Below the pieces are notes generated by a model, which saw only the letters and a program-made list of their open reading frames with translations, was not told the DNA's origin and made no database searches. DNA of 35,650 bases, from positions 1 to 35,650 of the forward strand of contig NZ_BRVS01000025.1 of assembly GCF_026011795.1 (NCBI RefSeq), written 5' to 3'. Source of the DNA: Arthrobacter mangrovi. Lineage in GTDB: Bacteria; Actinomycetota; Actinomycetes; Actinomycetales; Micrococcaceae. The position numbers and the translations under genes are program-made. Positions 6,973-14,620 of this stretch are shown here, piece after piece (position 1 is the stretch's first letter; each line of letters opens with the position of its first letter).

Positions 6973-8408
6973 TGTCCTACCTCCCGCTCGGGACGGAGCA
7001 TGCTGTTCGGTTTGTAGTGGGTGAAGGAGCCGCCGCGGTCGAGGCCGTCTTCGGCGGCGATGCGGTCGGCGAGGGCGTTGAGCGAGGCCGGGTGCGCCAG
7101 ACTGGCCCAGCTGCCCTCTTCGAGGCGCTGCTGGAGCGCGGTGACCAGGGCCGCAATCTCGGCATCCGCATAATCGCAGTGCCCGGGACGGTCAACGAAT
7201 GCCTGCCGAAGCAGGCCATTGCCGCCGTTCGAGCGCACACGCTCCGAGTAGGTTCCGGCCTGCGCGACAGTCGGTGCCGTGTCGCCGGTTTCGTGGAGAG
7301 TCAAAACGGGGCCGTCGATGTCTCCCGTGGGAGTGGCGTTGGCCTGCATGTAGGCAACGGCGTCCGGATCGGCGGTGATCCGCTCTGCCGAGGCCAGAAC
7401 GCCCAGGTCGTCGGCCAGGGACAGACCGGCGTCGGAATACAGCGCGCGGACCAGCGTGGCGTTGCCGGAATGGACCAGCGACTGGGCGTAGTCTACGCCT
7501 GTGTTCCAGGAGAAATTGCCCCCGGCGCGCGCCTCGAGCGGCTGCCGGGGCGAGATCACGCCGAACATGAAGGCGGCATGGAGTTGTTCCTGCTGGGCGG
7601 CGAAGTCGCGTGCGGAAGGCTCGGGCTGCGAGGACTGGGTCCACGTGGGAATCTGGGCCACGCTGGCGGCGAGGGCGATGCGCGCCCTGCCTTCCGGGGT
7701 GGACTGGGCTTCTTCGAGCACCGCCCGGAAGGCGGCCTGCCGGGCCGCCTCGTTTTGCACGTTGACCAGCTCCAGCCGCTCGTCCCCGGGGGCCAGGAGC
7801 ATCTTCAGGACAAAGGAGCCGTCCAGATTGCCGTTGAGCATGGGGAGGGAACCGGCAACTGACCCGCAGAGGGGCAGCGCGGCGTCGAAGGAATCGGGGT
7901 GGGCTTCCATGATGGCCGCGGAGGTGAGCCCGCCCATGGACGAGCCCCACGCGATAACTTCCTCCGGTTCCCCGAGCTCCGCGCGGACGACAGCCAGGAC
8001 GTCGGGCTGGTTGGCAATGAGATCCTTGACTGCCCAGCCGCCAGTGGAGGAGGTGGTGCCGGCTATCGCGTAGCCCTTGCCGAGCAGCCATTCATTGACC
8101 GCGGCAGACGGACCGGCGGAGGCCGCTGCCGCGCCACTGCCGCCGTACCCGGGGTTCCACACCAGCAGAGTGCCGTTCCACCGTGCGGGCTCGAAAAGGA
8201 CGTAGCTGCCGCCGCCGGGCAGGCTGCCCCGCTTCTCGGCGGTGACGCCGCCGGCAGCGGTAGCCGGTGCTGCGTATGCCGGCAAAGGAGCCGCCGGGGA
8301 CGCTGCTGTAATCAGCGGTGCCAGCGCGAGGCTTACCGTGGCCGCTGCGGCCAGTATTCTGCGCCTGGGCCGTGGTGCGCGTCGACAGCGGGAAATCTGT
8401 TGGGGCAT
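6969..8408 (-). CDS. Secreted alpha/beta hydrolase B, paralogue of A
   Basis: A 479-residue exported hydrolase. A long twin-Arg-like basic start (RRAPRPRRR) is followed by a hydrophobic stretch and an AYA cleavage region near residue 47. The core has the nucleophile Ser157 in WGSSMGG, an Asp in LTLHETGD and a His in DRPGHCDY. Its mature part has only two cysteines, in ALPLCGS and just after the catalytic His, at the same places as in hydrolase A. Shared landmarks with A include FSWNTGVDY, SLADDL/SLAEDL, LASAER and STPEGRAR, which shows tandem duplication followed by divergence. The start at 8408 has AGGAAGG at a good distance. The PaaX gene ends 111 bp upstream on the same strand; whether both hydrolases share that operon or have their own promoter in this gap cannot be decided. 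Confidence 0.78.
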   Translation of the reverse strand: MPQQISRCRRAPRPRRRILAAAATVSLALAPLITAASPAAPLPAYAAPATAAGGVTAEKRGSLPGGGSYVLFEPARWNGTLLVWNPGYGGSGAAAASAGPSAAVNEWLLGKGYAIAGTTSSTGGWAVKDLIANQPDVLAVVRAELGEPEEVIAWGSSMGGLTSAAIMEAHPDSFDAALPLCGSVAGSLPMLNGNLDGSFVLKMLLAPGDERLELVNVQNEAARQAAFRAVLEEAQSTPEGRARIALAASVAQIPTWTQSSQPEPSARDFAAQQEQLHAAFMFGVISPRQPLEARAGGNFSWNTGVDYAQSLVHSGNATLVRALYSDAGLSLADDLGVLASAERITADPDAVAYMQANATPTGDIDGPVLTLHETGDTAPTVAQAGTYSERVRSNGGNGLLRQAFVDRPGHCDYADAEIAALVTALQQRLEEGSWASLAHPASLNALADRIAAEDGLDRGGSFTHYKPNSMLRPEREVGQ

Positions 8409-8519
8409 GGTGGATCCTTCCTGCGGTGCAACTCAGCAGTGAGCCGCCGCATGGCGAAAGACATGAAAGGTCGGAGTGCCGCTGCGCCTCAGTGGCCGCC
8501 GGCCCGCGAAGGGGCCGGT

Positions 8520-9476
8520 TTACGAAAGCAGGGAGGCTGAGGCGGCGAAAGTGTGGTGCGTGACCAGCTGGGCCAGAGACTCGTCGTGTGGTCGGAGGAT
8601 CCGGCGAAAGGCGGCCTCGGCGGTGGGCCCGAGGCTGTCATAGAGGGCGCAGCAGGCTGCGACGGCGCGGTGCATGGGGTAGTCCTCACCGAGCAGCTCG
8701 TGCGGCAGGCGGGGGTCGAGCCTGCGCAGGGTGCGCCAATCCGCCATGATCGAGGTGCGCAGGCGGAGGGCCGCGTCCCCGGGACGTGCTCCGGCCTCGG
8801 GGGAGACCTCCAGGGCTGCTTCCACTCCGTCCGGAAGACGCGACGCGACAGGCTCCCAGCGGTCCAGGAACTCGCGGTAGCGGTCGGCCAGCTCCGCAAG
8901 GCCGAAGGCAGCAGCCACGGCCCCGCGCCCCGTGCCCTGCGGCAGGCGGGCACCGGTGAAGACCGTGATCTGTTCCGGATCCAGTTCTCCGCCCAGACCG
9001 GCCACGATCCCGTCCACTACGGCCAGCTGGTCGCCGGGACGGATCCACACGGCGTCGTACAGGTTCCCGAAGCGCAGCTGGCGCAGCTGTTCCCGCAAGG
9101 CCCGCCGCGTGACCTTGGCGTCCTCGGGAAGCGAATAGCCCACCAGTGTCCAGCTGCCGTCCCATTCCTGCGGCAAATGGCTCATGAAAAGCGAGCGCAC
9201 ATGCGCGTTGATCCGCTCCTGGCTCATCGGCGGCACCGCATAGGCAGTCTGGCGTCCCGCTTTCTGCCCTACCAGGAAGCCGCGCTGCGCCAGGCGCTGG
9301 ATCGCCGCCCGCGCTCCGGTCGGCGTCACGTCGAACACCTGGAGCAGCTCGACCAGCGCGGCCGACGGTATCGGCTCGTTGCGCGTGTGCCAATAGTCCC
9401 CCAACAGGACGGTCAGCAGCTGCTGGGGGCGTGCTCCCTGCTGGAAGCGCGGCAGGCTCGGGGCTGGAGTGGACAT
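8520..9476 (-). CDS. PaaX-family transcriptional repressor
   Basis: A 318-residue regulator with the PaaX layout: an N-terminal winged helix (about 15-85, QQLLTVLLGDYW ... TPTGARAAIQRLAQRGFL), a central domain (SWTLVGYSLPEDAKVTRRALREQL, with LRFGNLYDAVWIRP) and the C-terminal PaaX domain (LDPRLPHELLGEDYP near 265-280). PaaX in E. coli represses phenylacetate genes and is released by phenylacetyl-CoA, so the ligand here is probably an acyl- or aryl-CoA. No paa catabolic gene is present; the nearest CoA-forming enzyme is the divergent ligase at 14621. The start has no clear ribosome site and lies 12 nt after the P450 stop, which suggests translational coupling within the operon. Confidence 0.85.
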   Translation of the reverse strand: MSTPAPSLPRFQQGARPQQLLTVLLGDYWHTRNEPIPSAALVELLQVFDVTPTGARAAIQRLAQRGFLVGQKAGRQTAYAVPPMSQERINAHVRSLFMSHLPQEWDGSWTLVGYSLPEDAKVTRRALREQLRQLRFGNLYDAVWIRPGDQLAVVDGIVAGLGGELDPEQITVFTGARLPQGTGRGAVAAAFGLAELADRYREFLDRWEPVASRLPDGVEAALEVSPEAGARPGDAALRLRTSIMADWRTLRRLDPRLPHELLGEDYPMHRAVAACCALYDSLGPTAEAAFRRILRPHDESLAQLVTHHTFAASASLLS

Positions 9477-9488
9477 GGCTTGATTCTG

Positions 9489-10778
9489 TCATTGCCCGGT
9501 CCGGGCCGCGGAGCGGACGCCTGTCGCGGTGGCTCTTCCGCTCAGGTTCAGCGGCACTGCACGCGGTCCGTACTCCAGCCAGTTCATCATGACGACTTCC
9601 CCCGTGAGCCCGAAGGAATCGGTGCGGGCAAGGAGCACTTCCAGCGCGATCCGCAGCTCGAGGCGGCCCATCGCGGCGGCGGGGCATTTGTGGGAACCCC
9701 GTCCGAAGGCCAGATGGGAGTTGCCCTGGCGGCGCAGCACGAACTCATCCGGGTCGGAGAAGACAGCTTCATCCCGGTTTCCCGAGGGAAAAATGAGGGC
9801 GATCGGTTCGCCTGCGCGCACCATCCGCCCATGCACTTCCGTATCGCGCCGGGCCGTGCGGGCGAAGACCCGGTAGGGGGCATGCAGGCGCAGGAACTCC
9901 TCGATCGCGGCCGGCAGGTCCTCGGGATGGTCCCGCAGGTGCTGCTGCAGCGTCTGGTCCTGGGCCAGATGCACGAGACAGCTGCCCAGCACGGCCTGCG
10001 GGGCGCCCATCCCAGCGACGATCATCTGCCGGATGGTGGCGATAGCGGTCTTCTCCGTGATGTGGTTGTCCGGGCTTAGGACGGCCTGATGGAGGCTGGA
10101 CACAAGGTCCCGGCCGGCGTCCGCGTCCGCGGCCAGGCGGTCCCGGTAGACCTCCTCGGCAATGCGGTACAGCTCGGCACTGCATTCGCCGATGACCTCG
10201 TTGTCCATGTCCTGGATCGCGAAGCCATAGCGCACGCCGATCTCCCGGATATGCCGGGTCAAGGAGGGCGGGACCCCTAGGAACGCTGCGAAGCAGTCCA
10301 TGACGAACGGTGCGGCGAAATCCCGGATCCCGTCCACGTCGTCGGACCTGAGCATGGCGGTGACCAGTTCCTGCGCACTGGCACGGAAGGCGTCCTCGTG
10401 TTCACGGACCACGGCACGGCGAAGCACCGGATCGATGGCCACCCGGTAGGCCGTGTGCTCGGGCGGATCGAAGTGCAGCGGTGGTCGGCGCGAGGAGCGC
10501 GGCACATGCGGGACGACGTTCTGCACCGATGTAATGAACAAGTCGTCGTCCTGGGCGATCCGGGCGATGTCCGCGTAGGTTGTGGCAGCCCAGAAACCGC
10601 CGAAGTCCTTGCTCCACGGGAAGGCGTTCTCCTGCCGCAGCCGCGCGTAGTCACGGTGCGCGCTGCCGAAGGTTTCATCCAGCGCCGGTGACCATTCGGA
10701 GCCGCGGCCGTGCTGCGGCTGGGTGTCCGCAATCTGTTCCTGCACTCCCGTGCTGGAGCCCATAGGGCGGTGGTCCAT
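9489..10778 (-). CDS. Cytochrome P450 with atypical I-helix
   Basis: A soluble bacterial P450 of 429 residues. The heme loop is LAFGRGSHKCPAAAMG with thiolate Cys365, where Pro and Ala replace the common x-G after the cysteine. The K-helix ExxR is Glu294-Arg297 (EEFLR), and the C-helix motif DPPEHTAYR is present at about 104-112. The I-helix reads IVAGMGAPQAV (253-263), lacking the usual acid-alcohol pair that supports O2 activation. From memory, the guaiacol demethylase GcoA also has a non-standard I-helix, so an O-demethylase or peroxide-using enzyme is possible. No ferredoxin or reductase gene is near. The gene starts one base after the stop of the permease gene, embedding it in the importer operon. 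An alternative start is Met6. Confidence 0.9.
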   Translation of the reverse strand: MDHRPMGSSTGVQEQIADTQPQHGRGSEWSPALDETFGSAHRDYARLRQENAFPWSKDFGGFWAATTYADIARIAQDDDLFITSVQNVVPHVPRSSRRPPLHFDPPEHTAYRVAIDPVLRRAVVREHEDAFRASAQELVTAMLRSDDVDGIRDFAAPFVMDCFAAFLGVPPSLTRHIREIGVRYGFAIQDMDNEVIGECSAELYRIAEEVYRDRLAADADAGRDLVSSLHQAVLSPDNHITEKTAIATIRQMIVAGMGAPQAVLGSCLVHLAQDQTLQQHLRDHPEDLPAAIEEFLRLHAPYRVFARTARRDTEVHGRMVRAGEPIALIFPSGNRDEAVFSDPDEFVLRRQGNSHLAFGRGSHKCPAAAMGRLELRIALEVLLARTDSFGLTGEVVMMNWLEYGPRAVPLNLSGRATATGVRSAARTGQ

Positions 10779-10779
10779 G

Positions 10780-12438
10780 TCAGATCACCTTCCTGCGCGC
10801 CCAGCGGGCGACGGATTCGAGGGCTACGACCACCACGATCAGCCCGATCAGGATTCCGGCGGTCTGCTGGTAGTGGAGCGTCGCCACCGACTCGTCCAGC
10901 AGGAATCCGATTCCACCAGCGCCCACAATGCCCAGGACCGCGGATTCGCGCAGCGCCAGATCGGAGGTGAAGAGGCTGTTTCCGATGAAGCTCGGCACGA
11001 ACTGCGGCCACACTCCGCTGACGAAGACCTGGAGCCGGTTGGCCCCGGTGGCCTCCAGCGCACGGAGGGGTGCGGGGTCGACGTTCTGCAGGGAATCGGT
11101 GAAGAATTTGGACGCCAGCGCGGTGCAGGAGAGGGACAGTGCGAGGAAGCCTGCGAAGGGTCCCAGGCCCAGTGCGGCAACGAAGACGAGGGCGTAGATG
11201 ATGTCGGGGATTCCGCGCAGGACGACGACAATGCCGCGCAGGCCGACGGCGAGCGGTTCGAATCGAACGAGGTGCCCGGTGGATAGCACTGCGATAACCA
11301 GCCCTGCGGCCACGCCGAAGGAAGTGGCGGTGAGGGCCATGATGACGCTCTCGAAGATCCCGAGCGCGACGTCGGCGGTGAACACCGGCGGCACGAAGCC
11401 CGAGAGCAGTGCCAGTGCGTTGTCCCACGCCTGGCCGAGCCGTGCGGGGTTGAGGGCGAGCTGGCCCAGGGAGTAGAGGAAAAGCGCGACGGCGGCCACG
11501 GCGCCTGCGGTCCTTGTGATCCGGGCGCGGTCCCAGCCAGGGCTGGCGGGCTGACGGCCGGCCCGGAACAGCTGCGACTGCGTATGCTCACCGGCATGCT
11601 CGGCGACGGCGCGCTGCACCAAGTAGGAGACCAGTTCCAGGACCAGGAGCATGGCCACGATCACGGCGATGATTCCTGCCGCACGCTGATAGTTCAACGA
11701 GCCGATCGCCGTCTGGAGCGCGACGCCGATGCCGCCCGCACCCACGAGGCCCAGCACCGCGGAGGCCCGGATGTTGATATCCAGCCTGTACAGCACCAGC
11801 GACGCCAGCGCCGGCAGGGCGCGCGTCAGCGTCGTCGAAACGAAGTTCTGCGTCCGGGAGGCGCCGACGGCGGCAATCGCCTCGCGCGGAGCGGGGTCCT
11901 GCTCCTCGAAGACATCGGCCATCATCTTGCCGATCATGCCGACAGAGTGGAACGCGATGGCGAGGCCGCCCGCGAGCGGGCCCAGTCCGAAGATGCGGAC
12001 GAACAGGATGGCGAAAATGAGCGAGGGAACGGCCCTGGTCACGATGATGATCGTGCGGGCGAGCCACTGGATCGCCCGCGGTCCGGTGTAACGGCGTGAT
12101 GCTGCCGCGGCGAGGAAAACCGAGGCGAGGGTAGCCAAACCCGTGCCGGCAATGGCGATCCACAATGTCTCCAGGGCGAGCGCCAGCAGATCCGGGAGAG
12201 GCCCCGTGGTGGGCGGCACCATGCGTTCGAGGAGCCGCGCGATGTCGCCGAAGCCGGCAGCCAGCGCCTCCGGCCGGATGTCGATCCACCACGTGCCAAA
12301 GGCCGTGACCGCCAAATAGGCCAGCGGAATGCCGAGGGTGGCGGCCGAGGCGCGCGGCCACCTGGCGACGGGCGCCGGCATGGGCGAAGGACGCGTGCCC
12401 TCCCGGGCGGAGCGCCGGTCCTGCAAGGTGCTGTTCAT
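10780..12438 (-). CDS. phnE: Fused PhnE-PhnE-type ABC transporter permease
   Basis: A 552-residue inner-membrane permease made of two homologous PhnE-like halves in one chain (about 35-275 and 310-552). Each half has a binding-protein-dependent-permease loop. In half one, GLGPLAGGLAIAFHSVGMIGKMMADVFEEQDPA precedes AIAAVGASRTQ. In half two, GLGPFAGFLALSLSCTALASKFFTDSLQNVDPA precedes ALEATGANRLQ. Both end with SAVLG(L/I)VGAGGIG. PhnCDE systems often use two separate PhnE proteins, so this is the fused form of the heterodimer. The ATG at 12438 overlaps the phnC stop (ATGA). The substrate may be a phosphonate by family, but no phosphonate enzyme is encoded nearby. Confidence 0.9.
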   Translation of the reverse strand: MNSTLQDRRSAREGTRPSPMPAPVARWPRASAATLGIPLAYLAVTAFGTWWIDIRPEALAAGFGDIARLLERMVPPTTGPLPDLLALALETLWIAIAGTGLATLASVFLAAAASRRYTGPRAIQWLARTIIIVTRAVPSLIFAILFVRIFGLGPLAGGLAIAFHSVGMIGKMMADVFEEQDPAPREAIAAVGASRTQNFVSTTLTRALPALASLVLYRLDINIRASAVLGLVGAGGIGVALQTAIGSLNYQRAAGIIAVIVAMLLVLELVSYLVQRAVAEHAGEHTQSQLFRAGRQPASPGWDRARITRTAGAVAAVALFLYSLGQLALNPARLGQAWDNALALLSGFVPPVFTADVALGIFESVIMALTATSFGVAAGLVIAVLSTGHLVRFEPLAVGLRGIVVVLRGIPDIIYALVFVAALGLGPFAGFLALSLSCTALASKFFTDSLQNVDPAPLRALEATGANRLQVFVSGVWPQFVPSFIGNSLFTSDLALRESAVLGIVGAGGIGFLLDESVATLHYQQTAGILIGLIVVVVALESVARWARRKVI

Positions 12439-13274
12439 GACCGGTCGTCCTTCGCCTGCTGGTAGATGGCCCGGATGGCCTCCTCCGATGCCTCGGCGGT
12501 GGGGGTGTCCATGATGAGCGAACCGCCGCGGACGGCGACCACGCGGTCGGAGATCTGCAGGGCCAGGTCCACTTGGTGCAGGGAACAAACCACGGTGAAG
12601 CCGTCCTCGGCGCTGAGCTTCTTCAGGGTCCTCAGGACGGACAGGCTCGCGCTGGGGTCCAGGGAAGCAACAGGTTCGTCCGCCAGCACGATCTCGGCCT
12701 CCTGCATGAGGGTCCGTGCGATGGCTACGCGCTGCTGCTGGCCGCCGGAGAGTGTGTCGCAGCGCTGGAAGCGTTCGTCGAGGAGGCCGACGCGCTCCAA
12801 ATTAGCCACCGCTCTTTCCCGGAGCGCGATCGGGTAGGTGGAGATGCCATAGCGCGGCAGCTTCAGCGAGCCGAGCGCACCCATGAGCACGTTCTCGAGC
12901 GCGCTGAGACGTCCGACGAGGCCAAACTGCTGGAAGACAAAGCCGACCCGGGTCCGCAGCAGCTGCAGGTCTTTTCGGCTGCACATGGCAGGGTTGACGC
13001 CCAGAACGGAGACAGAGCCCTGGGTGGGGCGGTGGCTGCCGTTGATGAGGCGCAGCAGCGTGGATTTTCCAGCTCCCGAGGGGCCCACGAGGGCTACGAA
13101 CTGGCCCGGACGGACCTCCATGTCGACGTCCCGGAGCACATGCTTCCCGCTGAAGCTCATGCCTAGTCCGTTCAGGACGACGCTGGGCGGCGCTGTTTCG
13201 GCCATGCCGGTACTGGGTGCGGTGGCCATGGGACGCGGCTCCGGGACTTGTCGGCGGCGGGTGGTGGCGGTCAT
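12435..13274 (-). CDS. phnC: PhnC-type ABC transporter ATP-binding protein
   Basis: A 279-residue ATPase subunit of the importer. Walker A is GPSGAGKST (64-72), the Q-loop is FVFQQFG (112-118), the signature is LSGGQQQR (175-182), Walker B is IVLADEP (195-201) and the H-loop is CSLHQ. The PhnC-like features are LLRLINGSHRPTQGSV and an N-terminal stretch of about 30 residues rich in Arg, Pro and Thr before the domain. The ATG at 13274 has AAGGAG 7 nt upstream; Met16 and Met24 are possible later starts that would remove the tail. It lies 18 nt behind phnD and overlaps phnE by four bases. Confidence 0.9.
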   Translation of the reverse strand: MTATTRRRQVPEPRPMATAPSTGMAETAPPSVVLNGLGMSFSGKHVLRDVDMEVRPGQFVALVGPSGAGKSTLLRLINGSHRPTQGSVSVLGVNPAMCSRKDLQLLRTRVGFVFQQFGLVGRLSALENVLMGALGSLKLPRYGISTYPIALRERAVANLERVGLLDERFQRCDTLSGGQQQRVAIARTLMQEAEIVLADEPVASLDPSASLSVLRTLKKLSAEDGFTVVCSLHQVDLALQISDRVVAVRGGSLIMDTPTAEASEEAIRAIYQQAKDDRS

Positions 13275-13292
13275 GGTGCGGCTCCTTGGGTC

Positions 13293-14285
13293 TTACTCGC
13301 TGCGGCAGACTTCGGACTGCGTGGTTTCACAGATTTCGCGGATCGACTCGAAATCCCCGTCCGCGGCGGGCTCGAACGCGAAGGCTCCGGTGCCGCCCCA
13401 CTCGCAGGCCATCTCCCCGACGTACTCGTCACCCCACGCTTCCGGCGCCTCCCGCTGGTTGTCCGGGCAGAGGCCCGCTGCGGCCCCGGTGACAGCGTTG
13501 TACTTGAACACGGCGTCGGTGATCTTCGTGCGCAGTTCCTCCGGCAGCCAATTGCCCACCACCAGGGGTGTCCCGGGGATGTCCGGTGACGTCCATACGG
13601 TCTCGACGTCGCCGTCTTTGATGATGCCGCGGGCCGGCAGCAGGTCGGTTATGAACGTTCCTGCCACGAAGGCGACATCGCAGTCGCCCGCAAGCATCTG
13701 GGTCACGGCCACGTCGTGGGAACCGGCGAAGATGGGGTTAATGTCCTTTTCGGGATCGATCCCGGCCTCGATCAGGCCCGCCGCGGCCGCCAGGTAGCCG
13801 GTGCTGGAAGCCGGATCGGTGAAGCAGACGTCCTTGCCTTTCACGTCCGTCAGCTCGGCGATATCGGATCCGGCGGCAACGACGCCGAGGGACTGGACCG
13901 CTCCTGAGCCGGATTCCGGTGTCCGCTGGTCCATGGCCACCGGGGTGATGTCCGCGACGTCCTTGGCCAGGTAGTAGGAGAAGGCGCCATAGGTGGCGAC
14001 GTCGACGCGTTCGGCCACCTGGGCCTCGATGACGCCCGCGTTGCTGCTGACCGCTTCGATGCTGGTCGGCAGGCCTGTTTCCTTTTCGATGGCAGCGACG
14101 ATCGGCTTAAAGCTGTTTTCCAGTTCCTTGCTGTCATCCGTGGGAACGACGGCGAAGACCAGGGAATCCGGCGCCTGGCCTTCCGCGTTCGCCGCGTCGG
14201 TGCGGGCGTTGGGGCTGGCGCCACAGGCGGTGAGCAGGAGGCCAGCGGCAGCCAGCGTTGTAACTGCTTTGAAGGTCTTGTGCAT
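13293..14285 (-). CDS. phnD: PhnD-type substrate-binding lipoprotein
   Basis: A 330-residue lipoprotein and first gene of the operon. Its signal peptide ends in LLLTAC (Cys near residue 21). The mature protein has the PhnD pattern: VVPTDDSKELENSFKPIVAAIEKETG, then VDVATYGAFSYYLA, CFTDPASSTGYL and a GSHD-AVTQMLAGDCDVAFV segment. In PhnD/PtxB proteins the STSG loop binds the phosphonate or phosphite; here it reads SSTG. Ligand preference cannot be settled from this. The ATG at 14285 was preferred because it gives a normal signal peptide and has AGGAAGAG upstream; the longer frame adds 12 polar residues. Four cysteines late in the mature sequence, including MACEWGG and REICETTQSEVC, suggest disulfides. 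Confidence 0.88.
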   Translation of the reverse strand: MHKTFKAVTTLAAAGLLLTACGASPNARTDAANAEGQAPDSLVFAVVPTDDSKELENSFKPIVAAIEKETGLPTSIEAVSSNAGVIEAQVAERVDVATYGAFSYYLAKDVADITPVAMDQRTPESGSGAVQSLGVVAAGSDIAELTDVKGKDVCFTDPASSTGYLAAAAGLIEAGIDPEKDINPIFAGSHDVAVTQMLAGDCDVAFVAGTFITDLLPARGIIKDGDVETVWTSPDIPGTPLVVGNWLPEELRTKITDAVFKYNAVTGAAAGLCPDNQREAPEAWGDEYVGEMACEWGGTGAFAFEPAADGDFESIREICETTQSEVCRSE

Positions 14286-14620
14286 GGTGGTCTCTTCCTG
14301 TGTCTTCCCGGCGTTCCACACCGGGAATTATTAGCGTCACTTAGCTGATCGAAGGACCAGCTAAGTGTGGCCTATTGATCCACGCTGATCGGAGTGTCCG
14401 TGATGTGGTGCGAGACACAGTGCATCACCATCGATTGAAATTGTCAACGGTCTATCGGGCCCGGCCCGCTATTCAGCGTTTTCACAACTATTGACTTATT
14501 CAATCAATACTTCTTACCGTATGGGTAGGAACATGTGACGGGACTCACCCGCCCGATCGGGTGGGCGGACTTGGTCCGAAAGTCCGTCGTCGGAACGCAC
14601 AGCGAAGGGTACGTGTAACG
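14286..14620. promoter_or_regulatory. Divergent phnD / CoA-ligase control region
   Basis: These 335 bases contain no gene. They hold a perfect 10-bp inverted repeat CACTTAGCTG (14338-14347) and CAGCTAAGTG (14358-14367) with a 10-nt spacer, about 55-80 nt upstream of the phnD start. The 8-mer GCTGATCG occurs at 14344-14351 and again exactly 40 bp away at 14384-14391. A weaker GTGATG/CATCAC repeat lies at 14400-14428. An unusually AT-rich patch runs from about 14430 to 14520. The inverted repeat is the best candidate operator for the PaaX-type repressor encoded in the operon. Confidence 0.5.
14491..14520 (+). promoter_or_regulatory. Putative promoter of the CoA-ligase gene
   Basis: TTGACT (14491-14496), 18 nt, TACCGT (14515-14520), about 100 nt before the ATG at 14621. 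A short inverted repeat ATTGA/TCAAT (14490-14508) covers the -35 box. The assignment rests on consensus matching only. Confidence 0.4.

Noticed and set aside
8520-9476. Phenylacetate (paa) degradation cluster
   Set aside because: Only the PaaX-type regulator is present; no paaABCDE, paaZ or clear paaK gene is seen.
9489-10778. Assigning the P450 as GcoA (guaiacol O-demethylase)
   Set aside because: The I-helix is similarly non-standard, but overall identity cannot be judged from memory, and no GcoB reductase gene follows.
10780-14285. Naming the importer a phosphonate utilisation locus
   Set aside because: The protein family is PhnCDE, but there is no C-P lyase, phosphonatase or phosphite dehydrogenase gene, and the neighbours point to organic acids or esters.
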